A stretch of 64,000 nt of DNA from Pedobacter sp. BAL39 (GCF_000170795.1 NZ_ABCM01000010.1:1-64000), one strand, 5' to 3'; positions 27,762-37,199 are shown, counted from the stretch's first letter. The notes: generated from the letters alone by a model not told the origin. Numbers and translations are program-made.

Positions 27762-28055
27762 ATGAAAACAGAACATTCATTACTCATTCTTGCATCTACC
27801 GTTCTTATGGCATGTGCCTCGCCTGAACAAAGAGCCGTTGGCCAAATGGATACCAATACGGTCAAGGCCGAAGACACTGCAGGCACCGATACAGTAACCA
27901 ATGTAAATGGCAGATCCGGAGTCATCTATGAAACTGGCATTGATAGTTCAATCCATACCGGGGCATGGTCACTGGCCTTCTCCCATCCACGCACCTCTTT
28001 GTCAACCTTAGCAACTTTTAGTCGTCCTGCAAGTACTGGATTTAATAAAAAATGA
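27762..28055 (+). CDS. Small lipoprotein-like ORF, possibly 3'-truncated; overlaps xth antisense
   Basis: 97 residues. The N-terminus is a convincing lipoprotein signal (LILASTVLMACAS, lipobox LMAC) followed by a low-complexity Thr/Asp linker (VKAEDTAGTDTVTN). From about residue 55 the frame runs antisense through the last 130 bases of the exonuclease gene, and that part looks like out-of-frame reading rather than protein. The natural 3' end may have been lost by a rearrangement, or the gene is an unusual antisense overlap. Function unknown. Confidence 0.5.
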   Translation: MKTEHSLLILASTVLMACASPEQRAVGQMDTNTVKAEDTAGTDTVTNVNGRSGVIYETGIDSSIHTGAWSLAFSHPRTSLSTLATFSRPASTGFNKK

Positions 28056-28708
28056 TCTAACCGCAGACCGGCGTTGCGACCATAGGCATTACGCATATAA
28101 TCCCAGAAGGTATATATCCTTTCTCCAGGATACAATTCCCGGATGGCGTCTATCCATCCCTGTGCTACCAGATCCGCATAAGCCTTTCTGGACTCCTCTC
28201 GAAAAAGAGCATTGTCGAGATATTTCTCAGGTTTATACGTGTCTAGTTCTGTCGGCATAACATTATAATCTCCAACAAGCATCACTGGCAGACCTGTATT
28301 CAGCAACGTTCGACCATGATCAGCAAGCCTGGAGAACCACCTCAGCTTGTAGTCAAACTTTGGTCCCGGATAGGGGTTTCCATTTGGCAAGTAGATGCAG
28401 CCAATGACCATTCCGAAGGTAAAGCCTTCAATATAACGACTGTGCTGATAACTCGCATCTTCCCCCGGCAAGTCGGTCCGCAACTCACGAATTTCCGATT
28501 TGGATAGTATAGCTACCCCATTCCAGCTCTTCTCTCCACGCCAGATGGCCTGATATCCGGCATCGTTGATGGCCGTTACTGGAAAGCGGTAGCTTTCACA
28601 TTTCAGCTCCTGCAGACAGACTACATCTGGCTGTGCTTTAGCAAGCCAGCGTAATAATACGGGCAAGCGTCCATTAACTCCGTTTATATTGTAGGTGGCA
28701 ATCTTCAT
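27926..28708 (-). CDS. xth: Exodeoxyribonuclease III (AP endonuclease, EEP family)
   Basis: 260 residues, normal family length. The catalytic landmarks are all present: YNINGVNGRLP, the metal-binding Glu in VCLQELKCE, GDYNVMP, LRLDHFLLNP, and the C-terminal active-site His in SDHAPVW. The cytoplasmic enzyme repairs abasic sites and degrades 3' ends. Its C-terminus is complete at ELSMPVS, so the overlap with the small lipoprotein ORF is a problem of that ORF, not of this gene. Confidence 0.95.
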   Translation of the reverse strand: MKIATYNINGVNGRLPVLLRWLAKAQPDVVCLQELKCESYRFPVTAINDAGYQAIWRGEKSWNGVAILSKSEIRELRTDLPGEDASYQHSRYIEGFTFGMVIGCIYLPNGNPYPGPKFDYKLRWFSRLADHGRTLLNTGLPVMLVGDYNVMPTELDTYKPEKYLDNALFREESRKAYADLVAQGWIDAIRELYPGERIYTFWDYMRNAYGRNAGLRLDHFLLNPVLAGRLKVAKVDKEVRGWEKASDHAPVWIELSMPVS

Positions 28709-28784
28709 GATATGAATAAGATAACAACAAGGAATAATTTTGGTTTCCGCTAAATCATCCTCATCGTTATCTGATGTAAGTGCC

Positions 28785-29087
28785 CTAAAGGGACATTGGC
28801 GTTGTCAGGTTAAGCTCCCGTTTCTCCAGTAAAGGTACAATCTGAGCGATCACAATATTCTGGAAGTAATGGGAGTCGCGGTGATCCTGCAAAGCAGTTT
28901 CATCGGTATAACCTTCAAATAAGATCAGGACATTGGGATCGGCATTGTCCTGATGAATCTGGTAAAACAGGTTGCCCTTTTCTGAAGTACTTTGATGTAC
29001 CACCTCTGGCAATAATCCGAGGACAGTTTCCAGGTGTGCTGGCTTGACTTGCCATTTGGCAAATACATGAATAGGCTGGGTGTTCAT
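28785..29087 (-). CDS. Antibiotic biosynthesis monooxygenase (ABM) domain protein
   Basis: 100 residues, one dimeric ferredoxin-like ABM domain (VFAKWQVKPAHLETVLGLLPEVV, FEGYTDETALQDHRDSHYFQ). Related YgiN-type proteins act as quinol monooxygenases or in reactive electrophile detoxification. It begins 4 bases after the DJ-1/PfpI gene stop, so the two are one operon, probably for stress or quinone/aldehyde defence. Confidence 0.88.
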   Translation of the reverse strand: MNTQPIHVFAKWQVKPAHLETVLGLLPEVVHQSTSEKGNLFYQIHQDNADPNVLILFEGYTDETALQDHRDSHYFQNIVIAQIVPLLEKRELNLTTPMSL

Positions 29088-29091
29088 AGTC

Positions 29092-29772
29092 TTATGCTTT
29101 AGCGTTTTCTAAAATTGCGATTATTTTCTCACCTACTCCTTTTGCGGATGCAGGATTTTGACCGGTCACGAGGTTACCGTCTGCAATACTGTTGGCAGAC
29201 CATGGTGCTGCCGCATGAAAAATTGCCCCCTGACTGGTCAGTGCTTCCTGCAGATCAAAAGGCACATCAGCCCTTGCGTAATTGTCTTCCTCTTCTGTGG
29301 TAAAAGCAGCGATATTTTTACCGTTTACCAGGAAAGATCCATCCTTGAGTTTTACATTGAGCATTGATACAGGACCATGACACACTGCTCCGACAACAGC
29401 TCCCCGCTCGTAGGTATCGGCAATGACTTGCTTAAGCGCAGGAGCATTTGGCATATCGACCATTGGTGCGAGGCCACCCGGGATAAAAATGGCATCGTAG
29501 GCCTTGACATCTACTTTCTCAAGCTGTTTTGCCTGTTGCATATCTGCCCAGCCCGTACCTGTTAAAAATCTGAGGTTATCCGGGTCGTCGGCAAGGTTAA
29601 GCGCATCCAGATAAGGGACACCACCTGACAGACTGGCAAAATCCACCTGATAACCAGCTTTTTCAAATTCAGCATAAGGGTGTGCGACTTCAGAAAGAAA
29701 AGTACCCGTTCTTCTGTTATTAGGGCCAATGCTGTTGGCGTTGGAGACGATGATTAAAATGTTCTTTTTCAT
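29092..29772 (-). CDS. DJ-1/PfpI family protein (type 1 glutamine amidotransferase-like, Hsp31-like)
   Basis: 226 residues from the ATG at 29772, which starts MKKNILIIVSNAN; in-frame codons upstream to 29850 are not needed. The nucleophile Cys is in GAVCHGPVSML near residue 128, after the DAIFIPGGLAPMVD strand. Such proteins act as glyoxalases, deglycases or chaperones. A GCCTCCT/AGGAGGC inverted repeat at 29829-29848 lies upstream and could be an operator for the neighbouring Crp-type regulator. Confidence 0.93.
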   Translation of the reverse strand: MKKNILIIVSNANSIGPNNRRTGTFLSEVAHPYAEFEKAGYQVDFASLSGGVPYLDALNLADDPDNLRFLTGTGWADMQQAKQLEKVDVKAYDAIFIPGGLAPMVDMPNAPALKQVIADTYERGAVVGAVCHGPVSMLNVKLKDGSFLVNGKNIAAFTTEEEDNYARADVPFDLQEALTSQGAIFHAAAPWSANSIADGNLVTGQNPASAKGVGEKIIAILENAKA

Positions 29773-29853
29773 GATTAAAAGATTTAAAATGGTTGTTGAA
29801 TATTGACATTTCAAATCTCCGAACATCAGCCTCCTAATCCGAGGAGGCAAGTC

Positions 29854-29882
29854 ACAAAAAAAGTGTGAGCAGCCTCACACTT
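29854..29882 (-). terminator. Rho-independent terminator of the Crp/Fnr-type gene
   Basis: AAGTGTGAG and CTCACACTT form a perfect 9-bp stem around a 4-base loop, followed on the minus strand by a run of seven T residues, 11 bases past the stop. Confidence 0.9.
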
Positions 29883-29892
29883 CTGCTTAAGC

Positions 29893-30468
29893 TTAGCCAT
29901 TTTTATTGCTGGAATATAATCTGCTGAGGGTCTCCCTGCTCACGCCAAGATACTCTGCAATGTATTTCTTTGGAATATTCTGCATCATTGAGGGGTACAG
30001 CTGGCCAAACTCTTCATACCGTTGCTGGGGTGAACTGGACAATAACGTGATGATGCGACGTTGCTGGGCAACATAACCCTTCGTCAGTTTTAGCCTAAAA
30101 AAATGTTCCATCTTATGCAGTTCGGCAGACAATGTTTCCCTGCCCTGCAATGTGAGACAATAAACTTCAGCATCCCTCATACAAGTGATATTCAACGTTG
30201 CTTTCTGCTCATTAAAGTAAGCCTGATAGTCGGCCATCCACCAGTTTTCGCCGGCAAACTGCACAATATGTTCGTCGCCCTTTTCGTCAAGGTAGAACAT
30301 ACGGAAGAGGCCTGACCTGATCAGGTATTCAAAGATTACGGGTTCACCATCCTGACAAAGGTACTGGTGTTTTTTAACCCGTTTGAGTGTAAAGAACGTT
30401 TTTATATAGTCGAACTCTTCATCGGTTACCGAGATAATTTCCTCAATATGTTTGCGTAGTTGATCCAT
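29893..30468 (-). CDS. Crp/Fnr family transcriptional regulator
   Basis: 191 residues: cyclic-nucleotide-binding-like domain (residues of about 30-120, HIVQFAGENWWMADYQAY) and a degenerate C-terminal helix-turn-helix (IPKKYIAEYLGVSRETLSRLYS). The lack of the usual RxSxR-type cAMP site suggests another or no ligand, as common for Bacteroidota members. It is directly upstream of the DJ-1/ABM operon on the same strand, separated by a terminator. Confidence 0.92.
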   Translation of the reverse strand: MDQLRKHIEEIISVTDEEFDYIKTFFTLKRVKKHQYLCQDGEPVIFEYLIRSGLFRMFYLDEKGDEHIVQFAGENWWMADYQAYFNEQKATLNITCMRDAEVYCLTLQGRETLSAELHKMEHFFRLKLTKGYVAQQRRIITLLSSSPQQRYEEFGQLYPSMMQNIPKKYIAEYLGVSRETLSRLYSSNKNG

Positions 30469-30522
30469 GAAAAGAAGCTAATGTTGTTCAGGGCAACAAG
30501 ATAAAAAAACTATCCCAATATC

Positions 30523-30559
30523 ATAAAACCGCCACCCTGATCCAGGATGACGGTTTTAT
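30523..30559 (-). terminator. Rho-independent terminator between DUF2383 and Crp-type genes
   Basis: ATAAAACCG and CGGTTTTAT form the base of a long hairpin whose inner part (ACCCTGATCCAGGAT) also pairs. It is T-rich on both strands and lies just past the DUF2383 gene stop. Confidence 0.85.
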
Positions 30560-30577
30560 CTTCAGCACAAACCGGAA

Positions 30578-31036
30578 TTATGGTGCTACCTTGTCTCTAA
30601 GTGCTTTGATCTGATCATGTGAAACCCTTAAATCGGCCTTTTGTTCAGCAACAATGGCGTTGAGGTTTGCAGAAAGTCCTTCTGTTTCCAAAGCCGTTTT
30701 GTATGCTTTCTGAGCGGCATCTTCACCAAATTCGCAGTTGTTCAAGACAGTCTCGCGGTCATGGCCGGTAAATACCGCTTTGACATCCATCCAGGCACGA
30801 TAAATTTTACCGGACGTTGTTGTTCCTGTATCTGCAGTTACACCAAGTACCTGAACCTCTTGTGTCAGTGTAGCCTTGTGCTGCTGGCTTTGTCTGATCA
30901 TCTCAGCAAATAAACTTCTCAAATCGGCATCTTCAGTTTTTAATTCCTCAATTGCCTTTTCATAACCTTTTACCCTGTCGTTGTTGATCTGGATCAGATC
31001 ATTCAGAATTTCTGTGTTTACTGTGTTATTTTCCAT
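30578..31036 (-). CDS. PA2169/DUF2383 family four-helix-bundle protein
   Basis: 152 residues, almost wholly helical, with the ferritin-like family pattern LNDLIQINNDRVKGYEKAIEEL at the start and a C-terminal helix of AEQKADLRVSHDQIKALRD. The family is often stress induced; its biochemical role is not established. No signal peptide. Confidence 0.87.
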   Translation of the reverse strand: MENNTVNTEILNDLIQINNDRVKGYEKAIEELKTEDADLRSLFAEMIRQSQQHKATLTQEVQVLGVTADTGTTTSGKIYRAWMDVKAVFTGHDRETVLNNCEFGEDAAQKAYKTALETEGLSANLNAIVAEQKADLRVSHDQIKALRDKVAP

Positions 31037-31223
31037 TGTTGTAGGTATTGATGTATAAATTCAACACCTGCGCTGAGATAAGGTTTCATGTTTTTTGCTT
31101 CCCTCGCACTTTATGACTGAGCCTTAACAACATGCACTTTGTTGTAGCAAACATTTATAGCCAACTTGGCGAGATCTCCACATCTGATTTAAATCAGATA
31201 CAGACCAGAATAAAATCAGGCGG

Positions 31224-34200
31224 TTAAAAATCAACCGACAACATACTTTTCTCCTGCTGACCATATTGCTTCAGCAGCACCTTTACACCGTTTGTCAACA
31301 GCGCAGCGTCTGCCTCTACCGGAATCAGTCTTTCCTCACCCGGCATCAGTGTAATGTAATTATCCGGCATCATTACCGGAAGTATCCGTTCCCCCGTTGT
31401 TTTATTCACCAGCCGGAGCCGGTTGCCAAATGCTACGGTAGTTGAGTTATTTTTAATAGCAATTTTCAATGTGCCTGTTCCCTCAGCAGTTTCTTTACTC
31501 ACTAGTTTGCAGCTGAGATTTGCAGCAGGCAAAGTATTCAGCGATGTGTAATCCAGATCTTTAATACCATTTCTCCAATAAAAATTTTCTGACAACAGGT
31601 CTCCTTTCGCATCTTTCAATTCCAGTTTAATAAACTGAAGCGGCGTAACGTCATCCTTTGCTTTCTGCTCTCTGTATACCTCTATCTCATATATCGAGTA
31701 GCCAAATTCGGTTGCACGTTTTAATCCCAGCAGGCGCACATAACGGGCGGTTACCGGTTTGAGGGAAATTTCCTCGGTCGATCCTTTCCCATCCGTCACC
31801 TCGCGAACAGTCTTCCATTTCCTGCCATCATCCGAAACCTGTATCTCGTAAGCTGCCGCATAAGCATTTTCCCATTTCAACACCACACTACGGATTTTTT
31901 CCTTCTTCCCCAGGTCTACCGATATCCATTGGTCATCACTATAGTCACTTTCCCATCTGCTCCCGGCACCACCATCTACAGCCAATGTTGCAGCTCCAGT
32001 TTTTGAGGCCGACGAAGCATCCACTTTTTTGCCTCTGGCCAGATTTCCAGGGTTAAAGTTTAGCACGAAAGCCTCAGCCACATTGCTGGAGGAAACATTC
32101 AGCGAGGTCTCATTTCCAAACTGTGGCAGCTGCTTACCACTCAGGTTAAAGACAGTAGCTGTTGCTTTAACATCCTTCAGGTCATTTAAAGTGGTATTCA
32201 CCACTTTAACACTGTTGCTTGAGGAGTTCCATTGGATATGTAAAGGCTCACAAGCTTTTTTTGCGCCCCAATACGCACCGGTAGCATCATAATAGTAGTC
32301 ATAAGTCTGCCATACAAAGGAAGGGTAAGCCGACTGGCTCATCCACAACAGCAGTCCCGAAGCATCGTTCCACATTTTGTCGTTCCAGGCTTCATACATC
32401 CCTTTCATGACCTCAATATTGATGAACTGTGATTTCTCACAAAACTCTTCCAGACCAGATGATTCCCCAAATTGATTGTTTACCGCAGCCTTATAATTTA
32501 TAGGATTGGCATTTGAAGCTTCTTTGCCAAAATAATGTTTATTCCACAGGTTGTCGTCCTCATCTTTCAGCTGCTCATCAGTTGGCAATGGCCACAGTTT
32601 CTCCTCAGGTATAAATTTCTTCACACTTTCATAAGTAGGGAATGTTGCCATACCTATTTCAGATCGCAGGCCATAACCGCGATCAGCACCATAAGGATAT
32701 GCCGGTTTATTCCAGGCCAGGTTACTCCCTGAATTCTCAAAGTGATGTTTAGGCGGTTGATTTCCCCACCATCCACTGCCCGAGAGGCCATCCTGATTGG
32801 AACTGGATTTATACATCCTGTCGTTATGATCTTCTACAGCGACAATGCCACGGAGGTAATTGTCCAGTTCTGGCTTGGGATGCGTTTCATTGGCACCGCA
32901 CCACAGGGCGATGCTGGGATGGTTGCGTAACCTTTTCACCTTATCAAGGGCATTTGCTTTGAAATCATCATCACTGGCCACGTCATTATAAGCCACGTAG
33001 AGCCAGAAATCATCCCAGACCATCATGCCATGTTTGTCGCAATATTCATAAAACTCATCATCGGTCACACAACCCGTCCACAGCCTGATCATGTTGTAAT
33101 TCATGTCTTTGTGGAGCTTTATCTTAGTTTCATATTCCTGGCCATGACACCGCAACAGGTATTCACTCATTCCCCAGCTGCCACCTTTCACATAAATCTT
33201 ATGACCATTGATGTAGAAATTCATCACCGGCCATCCTGCCGCATTCTTTACAAACTGGTAACTATATTCCTTGATGCCAAAGGTGATGTCCTTCACGTCG
33301 GATGTCTCACCATTTACACTGCAGGTAAGTTTACAGGTATACAGGTTTGGCTCCCCATATCCATTCGGCCACCATAACCTTGGGTTTTGGATCAGAAACC
33401 CGGCAACATCTTTTTTATCCAGATAAATATTTGAGGTGGCACCTGCGTCAATACTGATCTTTTTGGAAAACTCAATGCGCCCGGGTTCTATGGTACCTGA
33501 AATGGTCACCTCCTTTTTGGAGGAGGATGAATTTTTCAATGTAGAAGAAAGAGACAGATAAGCATATTCATTGGACTCCAGCTGCGACCTGATCCATGGG
33601 TCTTCAAGTGTGACATCTCCTGTAATCTCGATGTAGGCATTCCCTGTGATTCCCGCCAGTCGTCCGGGAATATAAGGCATCCAGTCCCAGCTTGCTGCAG
33701 ATAAATAAGTAGGACTTGCAGTGACACCAAAACGATCTTCAGAATTGCGTTTTTTCTTCTGGTCTGCATCGGTGATGAGCACAGCAATTGCATTTTTGCC
33801 GGCCGCTTTCAGCAACGCCGTTACCTCGTATTTTGTGCGTAGCATATGCCCGCTGACATCCTTGGTTGACGTTTTAGTACCAGATAGCTTTTTTCCGTTG
33901 AAATAGAAATCAGCATAACGGTTGGTATTGTCGAAATGCAGCCACACACGCTGACCTTTTTTGTAAGATGCGGGTAATTCAAACTCAGTACGATACCAGA
34001 AGGGCCGATTATAAAACGACTCATCTACCTTCCAGATGTGATCCGCATAACTAGGATCAGCAACGATGCCGGCATCTACATAAGCAGTAAAAACGGTACT
34101 AGGAACGACGCCTTTTACAGGAGTTGGAATCCTGAACCCCGGCATAGAGAGCTCGTAACCAGAACTGCGTAGCTCCGCTTGTGGTTTAATTTGCCAGCTT

Positions 34201-34310
34201 ACCTGCGGGTTGGAGCTATTGAGAGATATTTTTGTGATCTGCTGGGAGTAGCCCTTCATCAGGCCGGCAAGCATACAAAAAAGTAGAAGTGCAAATTTAT
34301 TCATGTTCAT
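31224..34310 (-). CDS. Secreted glycoside hydrolase family 2 enzyme with a discoidin (F5/8 type C) domain
   Basis: 1028 residues with a signal peptide (about residues 1-23). GH2 layout: sugar-binding jelly roll (about 40-230), Ig-like domain, TIM barrel (about 350-670). The acid/base is Glu475 in LWCGANETHP; a likely nucleophile is Glu551 in GLRSEIG, matching exo-beta-glucosaminidase/mannosidase-type GH2 enzymes. A discoidin/CBM32-like domain (about 757-880, RWESDYSDDQWISVDLGK) is inserted before the last beta domains. It probably removes terminal beta-linked amino sugars or mannose from glycans at the surface; specificity is uncertain. Confidence 0.92.
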   Translation of the reverse strand: MNMNKFALLLFCMLAGLMKGYSQQITKISLNSSNPQVSWQIKPQAELRSSGYELSMPGFRIPTPVKGVVPSTVFTAYVDAGIVADPSYADHIWKVDESFYNRPFWYRTEFELPASYKKGQRVWLHFDNTNRYADFYFNGKKLSGTKTSTKDVSGHMLRTKYEVTALLKAAGKNAIAVLITDADQKKKRNSEDRFGVTASPTYLSAASWDWMPYIPGRLAGITGNAYIEITGDVTLEDPWIRSQLESNEYAYLSLSSTLKNSSSSKKEVTISGTIEPGRIEFSKKISIDAGATSNIYLDKKDVAGFLIQNPRLWWPNGYGEPNLYTCKLTCSVNGETSDVKDITFGIKEYSYQFVKNAAGWPVMNFYINGHKIYVKGGSWGMSEYLLRCHGQEYETKIKLHKDMNYNMIRLWTGCVTDDEFYEYCDKHGMMVWDDFWLYVAYNDVASDDDFKANALDKVKRLRNHPSIALWCGANETHPKPELDNYLRGIVAVEDHNDRMYKSSSNQDGLSGSGWWGNQPPKHHFENSGSNLAWNKPAYPYGADRGYGLRSEIGMATFPTYESVKKFIPEEKLWPLPTDEQLKDEDDNLWNKHYFGKEASNANPINYKAAVNNQFGESSGLEEFCEKSQFINIEVMKGMYEAWNDKMWNDASGLLLWMSQSAYPSFVWQTYDYYYDATGAYWGAKKACEPLHIQWNSSSNSVKVVNTTLNDLKDVKATATVFNLSGKQLPQFGNETSLNVSSSNVAEAFVLNFNPGNLARGKKVDASSASKTGAATLAVDGGAGSRWESDYSDDQWISVDLGKKEKIRSVVLKWENAYAAAYEIQVSDDGRKWKTVREVTDGKGSTEEISLKPVTARYVRLLGLKRATEFGYSIYEIEVYREQKAKDDVTPLQFIKLELKDAKGDLLSENFYWRNGIKDLDYTSLNTLPAANLSCKLVSKETAEGTGTLKIAIKNNSTTVAFGNRLRLVNKTTGERILPVMMPDNYITLMPGEERLIPVEADAALLTNGVKVLLKQYGQQEKSMLSVDF

Positions 34311-34406
34311 GCCCCCGTCTTCAGAAAAGTTCTTCTTGTAAAATCATTCATCTCGTACAGTTTCTATTTGGTGTACGGTGAATATAGGAAAATATTTTAG
34401 GTTGCT

Positions 34407-35081
34407 TTAATTATGGATGATCTTATTCATTACTACATTTCCTGAAGCATCATCGGTTAAATAAAAGGAGTAAATCTTCCCTGCAACCAGGTCGGTGAAG
34501 CGATAAGAACCTACGCTGTTTCCAGATGTAAGACCCGCAACCTCAATGCCGATCGTTCCGGGAGAAACATATTTGTATCCGGTTGCCTGATCTCTCACAA
34601 GTGAATTGGCGTAGTCGTCGCCGTTCGCATCTTTAATCTTAATAATGTTGGGGGCCCGATTGCTCAAATGAACAAATTTAATTTTTACCTGTCCGTTGTT
34701 GGGCGTTGCCAGATCGTCTTCAAAATTTTTGACCCTCGCATTTGATCCTGAACCTGCCAGATACACAGTAAAGTTGACGCCGTTTGCGGTGTAAATTGAT
34801 CCGGATGCGTAAACGGCGTTTGTGCTGGCATTCCTGAATTCGGTAATCATGTTCTTTCCGGATGGTGCATTAATATAAGCTGAAGCGTCCATGTAGTTAA
34901 GTCCCCCGTTCAGCAGTACATTTCCTGCCAGAGTAAAACTTTGCGCACCCGCCGTTGCCGAAGCATTAACTACCTTAATGTTGAACTGTCCGGAAGGATC
35001 GAGAGTATTTTTCTTACAGGAGAAAAAAGTTCCTGCTAACGTGACGATGGTGATGACCATAAATGCTGTTCTTCTTTTCAT
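34407..35081 (-). CDS. DUF4397 domain lipoprotein
   Basis: 224 residues. The signal peptide ends in FFSCKK, a lipobox typical of Bacteroidota outer-membrane lipoproteins. The rest matches DUF4397 by its repeated beta pattern (FNIKVVNASATAGAQSF, VKIKFVHLSNRAPNI, YSFYLTDD). Such proteins often accompany surface carbohydrate systems. Located directly upstream of the GH2 gene on the same strand, 96 bases away; co-transcription is possible. Confidence 0.85.
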   Translation of the reverse strand: MKRRTAFMVITIVTLAGTFFSCKKNTLDPSGQFNIKVVNASATAGAQSFTLAGNVLLNGGLNYMDASAYINAPSGKNMITEFRNASTNAVYASGSIYTANGVNFTVYLAGSGSNARVKNFEDDLATPNNGQVKIKFVHLSNRAPNIIKIKDANGDDYANSLVRDQATGYKYVSPGTIGIEVAGLTSGNSVGSYRFTDLVAGKIYSFYLTDDASGNVVMNKIIHN

Positions 35082-35294
35082 AGTTGCTTTTTATTTGAGA
35101 TTAATATTGACCAAAGTTATCGGTCATTCGAACTGGCCGTTTAAGAATATCTTGTGAAGCGGGCATAATGACTGCTGTAGATTGTTATAAGGGAATTGAA
35201 AATTCGGCCATCATACGGATCGTGATTATAGGCCAGTTGGCAGTTGACACCTGCCTGTACGTTGACCCTTCATTTTTAAATGTTCGCCTATTAT

Positions 35295-35309
35295 TTTGCC
35301 CGTTTCGGT
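35295..35309. promoter_or_regulatory. Candidate operator motif before the first LytS-type kinase gene
   Basis: TTTTGCCCGTTTCGG, 46 bases before the kinase ATG. The same TTTGCCCGyTTCGG core occurs in the phased pair at 37166-37199 upstream of the outer membrane protein gene. Confidence 0.4.
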
Positions 35310-35354
35310 CCCAAAATGTAAGTACACTTCATAGTTATCATTAAATTAGCTGAC

Positions 35355-36395
35355 ATGCAGGAAAAGTTACCTTTGAAACGCCTTATACGCCTGACCTGGC
35401 TGCAAACCATCATCATTGGGTTTATCTTTTACCTGGTAGCCTCCAGCACGGATAACCCACTTCAACATGTCATCACCTATACTTTGCTGACCATGTCTGG
35501 TATTTTACTGGTGGGCGTTTCGGATATCCTCCTGATGGTAGTTATTGCCAGGAACACCTCCATCAGATCCAAAAAATTCTCCTTCCTGCGACGTCTCCTC
35601 ACCTATCTTGTCAGCATCATCATCTATCTTTTACTCAGGCCAGCATTTGCCTATGTAGGAAGGGTGGAATGGTCATTTTGGGACCTGAGCTCATTTTTTG
35701 CATTTGTAGGATCAGGGATTGTCATCAACACACTGATTACGCTTCTGCATGACTCTGTGTTGCTATACGAGCATAAGATGCACAGTGAGCTTGAACTCTC
35801 GAGATTAAAAACAGCAAATGCAGAAGCCATGAACCTGGCACTCAAGCAGCAGATCCATCCTCATTTTTTGTTTAATGCACTGAATACGTTAAAGGCACTC
35901 TACCATAAGGACACCCAGGTTGCGGACGACTATATTGTCCATATGGCAAATTTCCTTCGGGCATCGATTTATCATCACAATGCCAACGTCGCCCTCCTGA
36001 AGGACGAGGTCAGCTTATTGACGGATTATCTGGAAATGCAGCGCATTAGATTTGGAGCTGCTCTGGACTGCACCATCAACCTGCCGCCTGAAACCCTGAA
36101 CAACTATTATCTTCCCTCCTTCTCACTTCAGCCACTTTTGGAGAATGCCATCAAACATAACAATTTCACTTTGGAAGATCCGTTAACAGTGGTCATCAGT
36201 CAAAATGAAGATACCCTCGTGATCAGCAATAACATTCAGAATAAAAAAATGAAAGTGGCATCAACAAATTATGGATTAGCGAACCTGGCAGAAAGATATA
36301 GGTTGTGGTCGGGAGATGAAATTACCATCAGGGAGGATGCAGATTTATTTACCGTAAGCATTAAATTGTTAAAAGATGAACATAGTAATCATTGA
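35355..36395 (+). CDS. LytS-type sensor histidine kinase (His_kinase family)
   Basis: 346 residues. Four hydrophobic segments fill the first 140 residues. The His_kinase domain has its phosphoacceptor in LKQQIHPHFLFNALNTLKAL near residue 172, and the atypical ATPase part includes SLQPLLENAIKHN. Its last 20 bases overlap the response regulator gene, so the two are translationally coupled and form a dedicated pair. Confidence 0.94.
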   Translation: MQEKLPLKRLIRLTWLQTIIIGFIFYLVASSTDNPLQHVITYTLLTMSGILLVGVSDILLMVVIARNTSIRSKKFSFLRRLLTYLVSIIIYLLLRPAFAYVGRVEWSFWDLSSFFAFVGSGIVINTLITLLHDSVLLYEHKMHSELELSRLKTANAEAMNLALKQQIHPHFLFNALNTLKALYHKDTQVADDYIVHMANFLRASIYHHNANVALLKDEVSLLTDYLEMQRIRFGAALDCTINLPPETLNNYYLPSFSLQPLLENAIKHNNFTLEDPLTVVISQNEDTLVISNNIQNKKMKVASTNYGLANLAERYRLWSGDEITIREDADLFTVSIKLLKDEHSNH

Positions 36396-37140
36396 GGATG
36401 AAGGCATCGTTGCTGACGACCTGGAATTGAATATCAAAAAACTAATTGATGAACCTTTGGACATCGTCAAGCTCAGATCGGTGAAGGAAGGCATTACCTA
36501 TTTTAAAAACCATGACGCCCCAGACCTGATCTTCAGCGACATCCAGCTGGGCGACGGCCTGAGCTTCGAGATATTCGTAGCAGAACCCATCTCAGTACCG
36601 ATTATCTTCTGCACCGCTTACGATGAGTATGCACTTGATGCATTTAAGGCCAACGGGATCGACTACATTCTGAAGCCCTTTACCAGTAAAACCCTGAATA
36701 CAGCACTACAGAAATACATGCAGCTGAAAAAGATTTTCTCTACCGACCAGACGCCCCAGTACGATGCGCTATTGAACTTGCTTGCTGATAAGCATACCCA
36801 AAAAGCGGCATCAGTACTAGTCTATCAGTCGGATAAAATCATTCCCATCAACCTGAATGATATCGCCATGTTCTTTCTGAAAAACGAAATCACCCACCTG
36901 CTGACTTTTTCCGGTCAGCTCTATTATCCTAATAAAAACCTCGATGAACTTGAACGTTTATCGGGCAGCACCTTTTTCAGAGCAAACCGGCAGCATCTGG
37001 TCTGTCGCAATGCAATCACGGATGTTTCCAGCTTCTTTTCCAGAAAGCTATCCCTCAATCTCAAGGTCGCCCATACAGAGCGGGTAATTGTGAGCAAGGG
37101 TAAATCCAGTCAATTCTTAAGCTGGCTGGCTAACGGATAA
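36376..37140 (+). CDS. LytTR-family response regulator
   Basis: 254 residues: receiver domain with phosphoacceptor Asp in LIFSDIQLGDG near residue 54 and Lys in YILKPF; C-terminal LytTR DNA-binding domain with FFRANRQHLVCRNAI. LytTR proteins bind pairs of direct repeats spaced about two helical turns apart. Such a pair (21-bp offset) lies just downstream, ahead of the outer membrane protein gene. Confidence 0.95.
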   Translation: MNIVIIEDEGIVADDLELNIKKLIDEPLDIVKLRSVKEGITYFKNHDAPDLIFSDIQLGDGLSFEIFVAEPISVPIIFCTAYDEYALDAFKANGIDYILKPFTSKTLNTALQKYMQLKKIFSTDQTPQYDALLNLLADKHTQKAASVLVYQSDKIIPINLNDIAMFFLKNEITHLLTFSGQLYYPNKNLDELERLSGSTFFRANRQHLVCRNAITDVSSFFSRKLSLNLKVAHTERVIVSKGKSSQFLSWLANG

Positions 37141-37165
37141 CAGCCAATTAGAAGGACATATTTAC

Positions 37166-37199
37166 TGCCCGTTTCCGGCATAACTTTGCCCGCTTCGGC
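37166..37199. promoter_or_regulatory. Candidate LytTR operator: direct repeat with 21-bp spacing
   Basis: TGCCCGTTTCCGGC starts at 37166 and TGCCCGCTTCGGCT at 37187. A single related copy lies before the kinase gene of the same system. Position 105-136 bases before the outer membrane protein ATG fits an activator or repressor site. Confidence 0.5.
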
